The notes under the pieces were generated by a model, which saw only the letters and a program-made list of their open reading frames with translations, had not been told where the DNA came from and made no database searches. Made by a program: the position numbers and the translations under genes. Below, piece after piece: positions 26,129 through 36,204 of a stretch of 64,000 nt of DNA. The stretch's first letter is position 1. The number at the start of each line of letters is the position of its first letter. Source of the stretch: an uncultured Thiothrix sp. (GTDB lineage: Bacteria; Pseudomonadota; Gammaproteobacteria; Thiotrichales; Thiotrichaceae); the NCBI RefSeq assembly GCF_937873765.1, contig NZ_CALMZC010000002.1, positions 1 to 64,000 on the forward strand, given 5' to 3'.

Positions 26129-26154
26129 AACTACTAAGCTTTTGCTTAGTAGTT
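26129..26154. terminator. Bidirectional hairpin between convergent genes
   Basis: Perfect 11-bp stem AACTACTAAGC / GCTTAGTAGTT with a TTTT loop, between the surface-protein gene and the convergent methyltransferase gene. T-run is poor on both strands. Confidence 0.5.
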
Positions 26155-26201
26155 GGCTACAGATTACTTAACTAGATTAAGCTTAGAGCACTACTAGACA
26201 G

Positions 26202-26807
26202 TCAGCCAATAGTTGTCCTTGTCTTCCGCCAAACCAAAATCCGATTATTAACCGGCATTTCATAATCTGCCTGCAACTCCATACCAGCCTTAGCCGCGAG
26301 TAGATTCAAATCCTCAAAATTGCGAATCCCACTGTCAGGATCACGCTGTTTGAGCCATTGATCAAAGCGTGCATTACTTGTGCTAGTGAATTGACCTGCA
26401 TAATTGAAGGGGCCATAGACAATAAATAAGCCATTGCTGATTAATAAGCGTCCAACCCCGGCAAAGCAAGCTTGCACGGCCTCCCAGCTCATAATATGCA
26501 AAGTATTTGCTGAGAAAACGGCATCGACTGTGAGATTAGGCCAAGTTACTTGACGTACATCTAAGAGCAAAGGGTCTAAAACATTGGCAAGCTTCGCATC
26601 CTGCAACCAAGCCTTGATGCCTGCATGATATTCAAGCTGATCACTAGTTTGCCAAGTCAGTCGTGGAAATTGCTCACCAAAATACACCGCATGCTGACCT
26701 GTACCACTACCGATTTCGAGCAAAGATTGGTAATCATGTAATAAATCGTTGAGTACCACTAAAATCGGCTCGCGATTTTCATCACAAGAGGCTGCATAGG
26801 GTTTCAT
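26202..26807 (-). CDS. DUF938 SAM-dependent methyltransferase-like protein
   Basis: 201 residues, full length for DUF938. The SAM-binding strand-loop LLEIGSGTGQHAVYFG is clear near residue 30, then TWQTSDQLEYH and VDAVFSANTLHIMSWEAVQ. The family is common in proteobacteria but its methyl acceptor is unknown. Its start abuts the stop of the RNase T gene with no gap, so the two are cotranscribed. Confidence 0.85.
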   Translation of the reverse strand: MKPYAASCDENREPILVVLNDLLHDYQSLLEIGSGTGQHAVYFGEQFPRLTWQTSDQLEYHAGIKAWLQDAKLANVLDPLLLDVRQVTWPNLTVDAVFSANTLHIMSWEAVQACFAGVGRLLISNGLFIVYGPFNYAGQFTSTSNARFDQWLKQRDPDSGIRNFEDLNLLAAKAGMELQADYEMPVNNRILVWRKTRTTIG

Positions 26808-27449
26808 TTAGTTTTCGACTGCTTTGAAGGCCGCATCGAACGTCTGCCAAGTATTGACGATATGACAGAAAATATCCGCCGTTTTCTCGGCGTCATAGAC
26901 GGCTGAATGTGCTTGCTCCCCATCCCAATTCATACCGGCGGCTTGGGCAACCCGGGCTAACACCGTTTGACCATAGACTACTGCACCTAAAGTAACCGTA
27001 TCAAGCGTGCTAAAGGGATGAAACGGATTGCGCTTACAGTCATTGCGCTCAGAAGCTGCATTGACGAAATTGAGATCAAAAGGTGCGTTATGCCCAACTA
27101 AAATCGCACGATTACAACGATTCAGCTTCACTTCGCGACGCACGATTTTAAAGAACTCATCTAGAGCCCGTGTTTCAGGAATAGCTAAGCGCAAAGGACT
27201 AAATGGCTTAATGCCATTCACCTCCAAAGACTTCGGATCAAGATTGGCATTGGGGAAAGGTTCGATATGCCAATGATAAGTGCGATGCCGAGATAACTCA
27301 CCTTTTTCATCGATGCGCAAAATCACCGCTGCTACTTCCAGCAGAGCGTCTTTACGAAAATTAAATCCGCCAGTTTCTACATCCACCACTACCGGCAAAA
27401 ACCCACGAAACCGATTAGCGAGAGGAATAATCTCAATTTCATCACTCAT
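26808..27449 (-). CDS. rnt: Ribonuclease T
   Basis: 213 residues from the ATG at 27449. The open frame continues 25 codons upstream, but that part is hydrophobic and unlike the family. DEDDh exonuclease that trims the 3' ends of tRNA and other stable RNA. Catalytic residues: Asp23 and Glu25 in VVDVETGG, Asp125 in HNAPFDLNFV, His181 and Asp186 in HSAVYDAEKTA. IIPLANRFRGFLPVVVDVET is the typical RNase T start. First gene before the DUF938 gene. Confidence 0.9.
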   Translation of the reverse strand: MSDEIEIIPLANRFRGFLPVVVDVETGGFNFRKDALLEVAAVILRIDEKGELSRHRTYHWHIEPFPNANLDPKSLEVNGIKPFSPLRLAIPETRALDEFFKIVRREVKLNRCNRAILVGHNAPFDLNFVNAASERNDCKRNPFHPFSTLDTVTLGAVVYGQTVLARVAQAAGMNWDGEQAHSAVYDAEKTADIFCHIVNTWQTFDAAFKAVEN

Positions 27450-27656
27450 GGCGTTGAGCTTACCGGATGCAGCTGAAAATAGGTAGAAAATTACAATCAA
27501 TTTAATTTGTTTTTTATAAGACATTGATTTATAAATTTATTTATTTCATGGGTTCAAGGCAGCTTTCCTTTCAAAAAGGATAATGTTATGTTCAAAACCT
27601 TAAACATCATTTCGCGCAACTGCTAATGTGCGCTACGGCTGGCAAGGAGTTCTACC

Positions 27657-30320
27657 ATGAGCTTAGACAAAACCCCGCAAGATATTGATCCACAAGAAAC
27701 CATTGAATGGGTCGACTCCCTCGAAGCGGTGATTGAAAGCGAAGGCTTAGAACGCGCACACTTTCTGCTCGAGCAACTGATTAGCACCGCACGGCAAAAC
27801 GGCGCTAACCTGCCCTATTCCGCAAATACTGCTTATATCAATACCATTCCGCCCCATTTAGAACAATATACCCCCGGTAATCCGGCACTCGAATTACGTT
27901 TGCGCTCATGGATTCGTTGGAATGCGGTCGCAATGGTGGTACGTGCCAATCGGAAAAGTACCGAGCTGGGTGGGCATATTGCCACTTTTGCCTCAGCAGC
28001 CACCTTATATGATGTAGGCATGAATCATTTCTGGCATGCACCCTCTCCGCAAAATGGTGGTGATGTGATTTATATCCAAGGGCATGCAGCCCCGGGAATG
28101 TATGCACGCTCTTTTTTGGAAGGCCGTTTTACTGAAGAAGACTTAGATAATTTCCGTCAAGAAGTCAGCGGCAAGGGTTTATCCTCCTATCCACATCCGT
28201 GGCTCATGTCGAATTATTGGCAATTCCCCACCGTGTCGATGGGCTTGGGGCCGATCACTTCGATTTATCAAGCACGCTTCATGAAATATCTGCAAGACCG
28301 CAAGCTTGCCGATACTGAAAATCGCCATGTTTGGGCATTCGTCGGCGATGGTGAAGTCGATGAGCCAGAAACTTTAGGCGCTATTTCACTAGCCGGGCGC
28401 GAAAAGTTGGATAACCTAATTTGGGTAGTGAATTGCAATCTGCAACGCTTAGATGGCCCTGTACGTGGCAATGGCAAAATCGTGCAAGAGCTAGAAGCTG
28501 TTTTTCGAGGCGCAGGTTGGAATGTCATTAAAGTGATCTGGGGGTCGTATTGGGATCCGCTACTGGCTAAAGATATAAATGGCAAACTTAAGCAACGTAT
28601 GCTCGAAGTGGTGGATGGCGAATTCCAAAACTATAAAGCTAAAGATGGCGCTTATGTGCGCGAGCATTTCTTTGGGGCTTATCCCGAATTGCGCGAAATG
28701 GTCGCCCGCATGAGTGATGCAGATATTTGGCGCTTAAACCGGGGTGGGCATGATCCACATAAAGTGTATGCAGCCTACTATGCAGCCGTGCATCACGAAA
28801 ACCAGCCTACGGTTATTCTCGCGCATACCGTAAAAGGCTATGGGATGGGTGCTGCGGGCGAGGGGCAAAACCGTACCCATCAGCAGAAAAAGCTCACGAA
28901 TGAGGAAATGATTGCTTTCAAAAATCGTTTCAATATTCCTTTAAGCGATGAGGAGGCAGCGGAAGCGAAATATTATCGCCCTGCTGCTGATAGTGAAGAA
29001 ATCAAATACTTACATGAGCGGCGTAAAGCATTAGGTGGCTATTTACCACAGCGCCAAACGCATGCAGCTCCACTAAAAGTCCCCGAGTTAAGTCTCCTCC
29101 AAACATTATTGGATAGCAGTGGTGATCGGGAAATGTCCACGACCATGGCTTTTGTACGCCTACTTACCATTCTGACCCGTGATAAAAATATTGGACGGCA
29201 TATCGTGCCAATTGTACCGGATGAAGCACGTACTTTTGGTATGGAGGGCATGTTCCGCCAATTAGGGATTTACTCTTCGGTCGGTCAGTTGTATGAGCCA
29301 CAAGATAAAGATCAAGTGATGTTCTACAAAGAAGATAAATCAGGACAAATTCTGGAAGAAGGTATTAATGAGGCGGGGGCGATTTCTAGTTGGATTGCAG
29401 CCGCTACTGCTTATAGTACACATGGCGTGTGCATGGTGCCCTTCTATATTTACTACTCCATGTTTGGCTTCCAGCGGATTGGCGATTTAGCGTGGGCAGC
29501 GGGGGATTGTCGCGCCCGAGGCTTTTTGATTGGTGGTACAGCAGGACGCACTACCCTTGCGGGTGAGGGTTTACAGCATCAAGATGGGCATGGCTTAGTG
29601 CAAGCAGGTTTAATTCCAAACTGTATTTCTTATGATCCGACTTTTGCTTATGAACTTGCGGTGATTATTCAGCATGGAATGAAACGCATGTATGAAAATC
29701 AGGAAGATGTTTACTACTACATCACTGCCATGAATGAAAATTATCATCACCCTGCTATGCCGCATGCCGTGGAAGAAGGCATTATCAAAGGCATGTATCT
29801 CTTCAGCGGTGGCGGCAAAAAGCGCAAGAAGGTGCAACTCTTAGGCTCGGGCGCGATCTTGCGGGAAGTGATTGCGGCTGGAGAAATCTTGGATAAAGAA
29901 TGGGGGGTGGATGCAGATATCTGGAGTGTTACTAGCTTCAATGAGATTGCTCGAGAAGCCCGCGATATTGAGCGCTGGAATTTACTCCATCCGTTGGAAG
30001 ATACACGCACACCTTATCTTACTCAATGCTTAAAAGACCGACGTGGCCCTGCCATCGCGGCTACCGATTATATTCGCAGTTACGCCGACCAAATCCGTGC
30101 TTGGATTCCAATGCACTATAAAGTTTTAGGTACGGATGGTTTTGGACGCAGTGATACCCGCGCTCAATTACGCAGATATTTTGAAGTTGATCGTTATTAC
30201 ATTGTGCTGGCTGCCTTGAAATCCTTAGTCGATGAAAACTCCTTGCCAGCAGTCAAAGTGGTGGAGGCAATGGAGAAATATCAAATCGACCCCAATAAAC
30301 CTAACCCCTTATATGTATAG
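27657..30320 (+). CDS. aceE: Pyruvate dehydrogenase E1 component (homodimeric)
   Basis: 887 residues, the same length as E. coli AceE. Decarboxylates pyruvate with thiamine diphosphate and passes the acetyl group to E2. The thiamine-diphosphate motif GDGEVDEPE runs to WVVNCNLQRLDG (about 230-263). The start DIDPQETIEWVDSLEAVI and the segment EGLQHQDGHGLVQ also match. Start has AAGGAG 7 bases upstream. It forms an operon with aceF, 12 bases downstream; no PdhR-type gene is adjacent. Confidence 0.97.
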   Translation: MSLDKTPQDIDPQETIEWVDSLEAVIESEGLERAHFLLEQLISTARQNGANLPYSANTAYINTIPPHLEQYTPGNPALELRLRSWIRWNAVAMVVRANRKSTELGGHIATFASAATLYDVGMNHFWHAPSPQNGGDVIYIQGHAAPGMYARSFLEGRFTEEDLDNFRQEVSGKGLSSYPHPWLMSNYWQFPTVSMGLGPITSIYQARFMKYLQDRKLADTENRHVWAFVGDGEVDEPETLGAISLAGREKLDNLIWVVNCNLQRLDGPVRGNGKIVQELEAVFRGAGWNVIKVIWGSYWDPLLAKDINGKLKQRMLEVVDGEFQNYKAKDGAYVREHFFGAYPELREMVARMSDADIWRLNRGGHDPHKVYAAYYAAVHHENQPTVILAHTVKGYGMGAAGEGQNRTHQQKKLTNEEMIAFKNRFNIPLSDEEAAEAKYYRPAADSEEIKYLHERRKALGGYLPQRQTHAAPLKVPELSLLQTLLDSSGDREMSTTMAFVRLLTILTRDKNIGRHIVPIVPDEARTFGMEGMFRQLGIYSSVGQLYEPQDKDQVMFYKEDKSGQILEEGINEAGAISSWIAAATAYSTHGVCMVPFYIYYSMFGFQRIGDLAWAAGDCRARGFLIGGTAGRTTLAGEGLQHQDGHGLVQAGLIPNCISYDPTFAYELAVIIQHGMKRMYENQEDVYYYITAMNENYHHPAMPHAVEEGIIKGMYLFSGGGKKRKKVQLLGSGAILREVIAAGEILDKEWGVDADIWSVTSFNEIAREARDIERWNLLHPLEDTRTPYLTQCLKDRRGPAIAATDYIRSYADQIRAWIPMHYKVLGTDGFGRSDTRAQLRRYFEVDRYYIVLAALKSLVDENSLPAVKVVEAMEKYQIDPNKPNPLYV

Positions 30321-30332
30321 GGAGGCGACATC

Positions 30333-31637
30333 ATGGCGATCCAAGAAGTTCGTGTCCCAGATATTGGTGACTTTAAAGAAGTAGAAATCATTGAAGTGCT
30401 GGTAAAAGTCGGTGATAGCATTCAAGCGGAAGACTCACTGATTACCGTCGAGTCGGATAAAGCTTCAATGGAAATTCCCTCGCCACTTACGGGCACTGTC
30501 AAAGAGTTGCGCGTCCAGCAAGGTGATCGGGTCTCTACAGGCAGCCTAATTCTGAACTTGGAAACTGTAACAAACCCAGCCAAACCACCACCTGCTTTAG
30601 CACTCGACTCGGGAAAATCTAATCTACCACTTGCGCCTAGAGTGAACACCCCCCCTTCAATTTCCCCTGTAGCTAAACGCCCAACTCTACCTAGCGTGAT
30701 TGACCATGAGGCTTTTAAAAAAGCTTACGCCACCCCTTCGGTACGTAAGTTTGCGCGTGAATTAGGCGTTGATTTAAGTCGTGTGGTGGGGACTGGACGT
30801 AAACAACGAATTACGCAAGAAGATGTCAAAAGCTATATCAAAGATGTGATGGGATTTGGCTTACAAGCGAAAAATATCGCAACAGTTAATAGTGGTATGG
30901 TGATTCCAAGCATGCCGGAAATTGACTTTAGCCAATGGGGTGAGGTCGAAACCGTGCGTTTGAACCGGATCAATAAACTCACTGGTGAATTCCTGCATCG
31001 CAATTGGTTGAATGTGCCGCATGTCACACAATTTGACCAAGCCGATATCACCGATTTAGAAGCTTTTCGCCAAGAACTGAATCTTGAACAGGAAAAAATC
31101 AAAGCTTCTAAAATCACACCTTTGGTTTTTATTATGAAAGCAGTGGTGGCCGGTTTAAAAGCTTACCCACGCTTTAATACTTCGCTCGATCCCGCAGGCG
31201 AAATGCTGATTCAGAAAAAGTATTATCATCTTGGGATTGCAGTCGATACACCCGATGGTTTAGTCGTACCCATTATTCGCGATGTAGATAAAAAATCCCT
31301 TCTGCAACTCTCTGATGATCTCAAGGAAGTTTCCACTAAAGCGCGTGAACGTCGCTTGAAACCGGCTGATTTACAAGGTGGCTGCTTTTCGATTTCTAGT
31401 CTAGGCGGGATTGGTGGTACTAAATTCACTCCAATTATTAATGCGCCCGATGTGGCGATTTTAGGAGTATCCAAATCGAATATGCAGCCCATTTGGAATG
31501 GTAAAGAATTTGCGCCACGCTTGATACTGCCACTGTCGCTCTCCTATGATCATCGCGTGATTGACGGTGCTGACGGTGCACGTTTTACGACTTTTCTTGC
31601 CAAAATGCTCAGCGATATTCGAAGATTATTGGTGTGA
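30333..31637 (+). CDS. aceF: Pyruvate dehydrogenase E2, dihydrolipoamide acetyltransferase
   Basis: 434 residues. Transfers acetyl groups to CoA. One lipoyl domain only, with the lipoylated Lys43 in VESDKASMEIPSP, then a Pro/Ala linker, the E1/E3-binding domain at about 131-170 (YATPSVRKFARELGVDLS) and the catalytic domain ending SLSYDHRVIDGADGARF. The E. coli enzyme has three lipoyl domains, so this is the short form. The E3 gene lpd does not follow; a thiolase comes next after 117 bases. Confidence 0.95.
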   Translation: MAIQEVRVPDIGDFKEVEIIEVLVKVGDSIQAEDSLITVESDKASMEIPSPLTGTVKELRVQQGDRVSTGSLILNLETVTNPAKPPPALALDSGKSNLPLAPRVNTPPSISPVAKRPTLPSVIDHEAFKKAYATPSVRKFARELGVDLSRVVGTGRKQRITQEDVKSYIKDVMGFGLQAKNIATVNSGMVIPSMPEIDFSQWGEVETVRLNRINKLTGEFLHRNWLNVPHVTQFDQADITDLEAFRQELNLEQEKIKASKITPLVFIMKAVVAGLKAYPRFNTSLDPAGEMLIQKKYYHLGIAVDTPDGLVVPIIRDVDKKSLLQLSDDLKEVSTKARERRLKPADLQGGCFSISSLGGIGGTKFTPIINAPDVAILGVSKSNMQPIWNGKEFAPRLILPLSLSYDHRVIDGADGARFTTFLAKMLSDIRRLLV

Positions 31638-31754
31638 GCTAAGTCATGCTCGTCAGTACTAAGCGTTTTTAAGTTGCTGCAATGCGCAAGTTTTTCGGCT
31701 ATGCTGTGCGAGCGTTGAGGACGGGTCAGAATAACCCATGCAAGGAGAAGTCTA

Positions 31755-32936
31755 ATGAGTCGTGATGTTGTTGTATTAAGTGCTGTACGCTCCGCAATTG
31801 GTGCTTTCGGCGGAAGTTTAAGCGGCATGGAGCCAGCAGAATTAGCTGGTCAAGTCATGAAAGAAGCAGTACAACGCTCTAGTGTTGATCCTGCGCAAAT
31901 CAATTATGTAACAGTAGGCAACACCATCCCTACTGAATCACGTTTCCCGTATGTAGCACGCGTAGCTTCTATCCAAGCTGGCCTGTCTATGGAATCTGTC
32001 GCCATGGCAGTCAATCGTCTGTGTAGCTCTGGTTTGCAAGCAATTGTCACCACCGCTCAAGGCATTATGCTCGGCGATTATGACTATGGTGTGGGTGGTG
32101 GCGTTGAAGTCATGTCACGTGCTGGTTATCTGTCAACGGCTATGCGTAATGGCGCACGTATGGGCGACACACAAATGGTCGACATGATGGTTGCTACTTT
32201 GACTGACCCATTCGGCGTGGGTCACATGGGTATCACTGCAGAGAATTTAGCCGCTAAATGGGGCATTTCTCGTGAAGAGCAAGATGCTTTAGCCGCTGAA
32301 TCACAGCGCCGCGCTGCGAATGCCATCAAAGAAGGTCGCTTCAAATCTCAAATTTTGCCCATTACGCTGAAAACACGTAAAGGTGAAGTCATATTTGATA
32401 CGGACGAACACGTTAAAGCGGATACGACTGTTGAAACTTTGGCCAAAATGCGTCCAGCGTTTAAGAAAGACGGCACTGTTACCGCTGGTAATGCCTCTGG
32501 TATCAATGACGGTGCTGCATTCTTCGTTTTAGCAGCAGCCGATGTCGCTGCCAATGCCGGTCAAAAACCGATTGCACGTTTAGTATCTTATGCTGTTGCG
32601 GGTGTACCGAATGATGTGATGGGTGAAGGCCCAATCCCAGCGTCTAAGCAAGCTCTGAAAAAAGCTGGCTTGTCTTTAGATCAAATGGACGTGATTGAGT
32701 CTAACGAAGCATTTGCCTCGCAAGCCATTGCAGTCTCTAGAGGCTTAGGCTTAGACATGAATAAGACCAATCCAAACGGTGGCGCAATCGCTTTAGGTCA
32801 CCCTATCGGTTGTTCTGGCGCCTTCATTGCAACCAAAGCACTGTATGAATTACAACGCATCAATGGCAAATATGCCTTAGTCACTATGTGTATTGGTGGC
32901 GGTCAAGGTATTGCTGCTGTATTTGAGCGCATGTAA
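31755..32936 (+). CDS. Acetyl-CoA acetyltransferase (thiolase)
   Basis: 393 residues of the thiolase II family. Condenses two acetyl-CoA, or cleaves 3-ketoacyl-CoA. The three catalytic residues are present: Cys90 in VNRLCSSGLQA, His349 in ALGHPIGCSG and Cys379 in MCIGGGQG. Length and NPNGGAIALGHP fit biosynthetic/PhaA-BktB-type enzymes. Given its place after aceEF it could use the acetyl-CoA they make. With gcdH elsewhere in the window it could also serve glutarate breakdown. Good ribosome site AAGGAG. Confidence 0.9.
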   Translation: MSRDVVVLSAVRSAIGAFGGSLSGMEPAELAGQVMKEAVQRSSVDPAQINYVTVGNTIPTESRFPYVARVASIQAGLSMESVAMAVNRLCSSGLQAIVTTAQGIMLGDYDYGVGGGVEVMSRAGYLSTAMRNGARMGDTQMVDMMVATLTDPFGVGHMGITAENLAAKWGISREEQDALAAESQRRAANAIKEGRFKSQILPITLKTRKGEVIFDTDEHVKADTTVETLAKMRPAFKKDGTVTAGNASGINDGAAFFVLAAADVAANAGQKPIARLVSYAVAGVPNDVMGEGPIPASKQALKKAGLSLDQMDVIESNEAFASQAIAVSRGLGLDMNKTNPNGGAIALGHPIGCSGAFIATKALYELQRINGKYALVTMCIGGGQGIAAVFERM

Positions 32937-32944
32937 GACTGTTT

Positions 32945-32971
32945 TTAGGTGGAGCATTTTGCTCCACCTAA
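32945..32971. terminator. Hairpin between convergent thiolase and RND genes
   Basis: Perfect 11-bp stem TTAGGTGGAGC / GCTCCACCTAA, loop ATTTT, 9 bases after the thiolase stop. No T-run follows on either strand. Confidence 0.5.
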
Positions 32972-32979
32972 GCCTGTTA

Positions 32980-35900
32980 CTATCCTGCCAAAATCTGCCC
33001 AACTCGGTTTTTCGCATACATATAGTACATTAGCGGAATCAAGATCAAAGTTAACAGGGTTGACACCAGAATCCCGAAAATCAACGAGACTGCTAAACCA
33101 CTAAAGATCGGGTCATCGACAATAAAGAAAGCACCCACCATCGCCGCTAAAGCGGTTAAAACAATCGGTTTAGTTCGTACTGCACTGGCATTAATCACGG
33201 CTTCTTTTAAACCCATACCGGCACGCACTTGCTCATTAATAAAATCCACTAACAGAATCGAGTTACGCACAATGATTCCCGCTAAAGCAATCATGCCAAT
33301 CATTGAAGTTGCGGTGAATTGCGCACCCAATAGAGCATGTCCCGGCATCACGCCAATCACGGTTAAAGGAATTGGCGACATAATCACCAATGGCACCATA
33401 TAAGAGCGAAATTGCGCCACAATTAGCAAATAAATCAAAATCATCCCTACACCATAGGCAATGCCCATATCGCGGAAAGTTTCATAAGTGATCTGCCATT
33501 CACCATCCCATTTGATGCTATAGAAATAAGGATCATCCGGCGCACTAAAGAAGAATTGCCGCAAAGCATCCCCATAGACCGTGATCGCATCTAAGCCTTT
33601 AGAAATATCAAACATACCATATAAGGGGCTATCGGTTTTTCCGGCCATGTCGCCCATGACATACACCACCGGCAAGAGATCTTTGTGATAAACCGAATGC
33701 TCGCGGGCGGCCTGTTGTACTTTGACCAACTCAGACATGGGCACTAGCGCCCCTGAACTACTGCGCACCCGCAAAGCTAATACCGAACTCATTTTATCTT
33801 TCAACTCAGGCAGAAACTCGACACGAATGGGTACTGCATATTTGATACCTTGCCCGTGTAAAAAAACTACATCCTCACCACGTAGCACAGTATCAATCGC
33901 TGAAGCAATGGAATCTTGGGCAACACCTAAGAGTGCTGCTTTCTGCCGATCTACTTCCACCACTAAACGCTTTTGCGCGGCTTCCACACTAGTATCAATA
34001 TCGACAATATCAGCAGTAGTCTCAAAGGTTTTCTGCACTTGCTTAGCCACTTTCAGTTGACCGGCATAGTCCATCCCATAAACTTCGGCGACTAAAGAGG
34101 ACATGACAGGTGGTCCGGGTGGTACTTCGACTACCTTGACACTCGCTCCGTATTGATCACCAATTTTCTGCAAGTGTGGACGTACCGCTAAAGCAACTTC
34201 ATGGCTTTTCTCCGAGCGATGATGTTTGTCCGTGAGATTGACCTGAATATCCCCAACCGCAGCGCCTTCACGTAAATAATACTGGCGCACTAAACCATTA
34301 AAGTTAATGGGGGCTGCCGTACCCGCATAGATTTGATAATCAATGACTTGCTCAACACCCTGTAAATAATCGGCTAATTCATTCAGTACTCGGGACGTTT
34401 GTTCTAAGGAACTACCCTCTGGCATATCCACGACCACTTGAAACTCGCCCTTATTATCAAACGGTAACATCTTCAGCACGACTAATTTTACGACTACTAA
34501 TGAGGCTGATAGGAAAATCAATAAGGTGATAACCGCTAACAAACCAATCCGCCACCGCCCACCTTTTTTATCATCTAAAAATGGACTCATTAAGCGCGTA
34601 AAAAAGGACTTGAGCTTATTGTCATTACTGGATTGATGATGGCTGAAATTTACTTTGCCTAAGACTTTACCGGTCATCCATGGCGTCAAGATATAAGCAA
34701 CAGCTAAAGAAATCAGCATCCCCATACTGGCATTAATTGGTATTGGACTCATATAAGGTCCCATCAAGCCCGAAACAAACGCCATCGGAAGCAAAGCTGC
34801 AATCACTGTGAAAGTTGCTAAAATCGTCGGGCCACCGACTTCATCCACTGCGGTGGGGATGACCTCTAATAGCTTCTTGCCACCCTCTTGCATGTGCCGA
34901 TGAATATTTTCAACCACTACAATCGCATCATCAACCAAAATACCGATAGAGAAAATCAACGCAAATAGCGATACGCGATTCAGAGTAAAACCATAAGCCC
35001 AAGAAGCAAACAGGGTAATCGCTAAAGTGATCACCACTGCCGTTCCAACAATAAAAGCTTCACGCCAGCCCAAAACCAACCAAATCAAGGTAGCAACAGC
35101 AACTGTCTCAATCATCAATTTGACAATCAGTTTTTCAGATTTTTCTTGAGCGGTCGCCCCATAATTACGTGTAACCGTCACATTCACACCTTCAGGGACA
35201 ACGGTTCCACGCAATTTTTCAAAACGCTCAATCACCTTATTCGCAATATCGACGGCATTGGTACCCGGCTGCTTGGCAATCGCTACTGTGACTGCAGGAG
35301 TACGCACCCCCACAGTTAAACCTTTTTCTTTAGCACCTTTGGCTGTGCCAAAACTGACATAAGTTTCTGGTGAATCGGCACCACGCTCGACACGGGCCAC
35401 ATCACGCAAGTAGACTGGCTTACCCGCATTGACGCCAACGATTAACTCCCCCACCTCGTCAGCATGAGTGAGAAAAGTTCCTGCAATGACTTGAATCTCT
35501 TCATTGTTATTAACAAGATTGACCGCATCACGCGCAGAATTACTGGCTTGAAGGGCACGCCGTAAGTCATCCAGTGAAATATTACTACCTGCTAATTTCT
35601 CGCTGTCTAATAGAACTTTAACGACTTGTTCAGCTCCACCAATCGTATAAATATCGCGAGAGCCGGGTACACGCTTCAACTCAGCTTCAATCGCATGGGC
35701 GACTTGCTTAAGCTCAAATGAGCCACGCTCTGGATCTTCTGTCCATAAAGTCAAAGTCACGATCGGCACATCATCAATCCCCTTCGGCTTAATCAACGGG
35801 GTGAGTACACCTAAGTTACTAGGTAACCAATCTTGGTTAGCTGCTATTTTATTGTATAAACGTACTAGAGCCTCAGTGCGATTTTCCCCAACCTTAAACT

Positions 35901-36204
35901 CAACGGTGACCACTGACATGCCCGGATTCGACACGGAGTAGATATGATTGATACCTTCAATTTCGCTGAGGACTTGTTCAGCTGGAGTAGAGACTAAATC
36001 TTCGACTTGCTGCGCACTCGCCCCCGGAAAGGCAATGAAAATATTCGCAAAGGTCACGTTGATTTGGGGATCTTCTTCACGTGGGGTCACCATGACTGCA
36101 AATAAACCTAGCAACAAGCCTACTAATGCCAATAAAGGCGTGATTTGTGTGGTGAGAAATTGTTTAGCAATTCGTCCAGAAATACCTAAGGGCTGTTCAT
36201 TCAT
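32980..36204 (-). CDS. RND efflux transporter permease
   Basis: 1074 residues, full length for an AcrB-type inner-membrane pump driven by protons. Seen: the first helix LLALVGLLLGLFAVMV, the porter domain's INVTFANIFIAFPGASAQQV, the transmembrane-4 proton-relay Asp pair in GILVDDAIVVVENIHRHM, and a final bundle ending STLLTLILIPLMYYMY. Closest in pattern to the MdtB/HAE1-like group without a clear metal signature, so the substrate is unknown. It overlaps the adaptor gene by 8 bases, giving a two-gene operon with no outer-membrane factor. Confidence 0.9.
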   Translation of the reverse strand: MNEQPLGISGRIAKQFLTTQITPLLALVGLLLGLFAVMVTPREEDPQINVTFANIFIAFPGASAQQVEDLVSTPAEQVLSEIEGINHIYSVSNPGMSVVTVEFKVGENRTEALVRLYNKIAANQDWLPSNLGVLTPLIKPKGIDDVPIVTLTLWTEDPERGSFELKQVAHAIEAELKRVPGSRDIYTIGGAEQVVKVLLDSEKLAGSNISLDDLRRALQASNSARDAVNLVNNNEEIQVIAGTFLTHADEVGELIVGVNAGKPVYLRDVARVERGADSPETYVSFGTAKGAKEKGLTVGVRTPAVTVAIAKQPGTNAVDIANKVIERFEKLRGTVVPEGVNVTVTRNYGATAQEKSEKLIVKLMIETVAVATLIWLVLGWREAFIVGTAVVITLAITLFASWAYGFTLNRVSLFALIFSIGILVDDAIVVVENIHRHMQEGGKKLLEVIPTAVDEVGGPTILATFTVIAALLPMAFVSGLMGPYMSPIPINASMGMLISLAVAYILTPWMTGKVLGKVNFSHHQSSNDNKLKSFFTRLMSPFLDDKKGGRWRIGLLAVITLLIFLSASLVVVKLVVLKMLPFDNKGEFQVVVDMPEGSSLEQTSRVLNELADYLQGVEQVIDYQIYAGTAAPINFNGLVRQYYLREGAAVGDIQVNLTDKHHRSEKSHEVALAVRPHLQKIGDQYGASVKVVEVPPGPPVMSSLVAEVYGMDYAGQLKVAKQVQKTFETTADIVDIDTSVEAAQKRLVVEVDRQKAALLGVAQDSIASAIDTVLRGEDVVFLHGQGIKYAVPIRVEFLPELKDKMSSVLALRVRSSSGALVPMSELVKVQQAAREHSVYHKDLLPVVYVMGDMAGKTDSPLYGMFDISKGLDAITVYGDALRQFFFSAPDDPYFYSIKWDGEWQITYETFRDMGIAYGVGMILIYLLIVAQFRSYMVPLVIMSPIPLTVIGVMPGHALLGAQFTATSMIGMIALAGIIVRNSILLVDFINEQVRAGMGLKEAVINASAVRTKPIVLTALAAMVGAFFIVDDPIFSGLAVSLIFGILVSTLLTLILIPLMYYMYAKNRVGQILAG

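Noticed and set aside
27450..27524. Apparent signal peptide on RNase T
   Set aside because: RNase T is cytoplasmic and the family begins at the ATG 27449; the hydrophobic stretch is read-through of upstream DNA.
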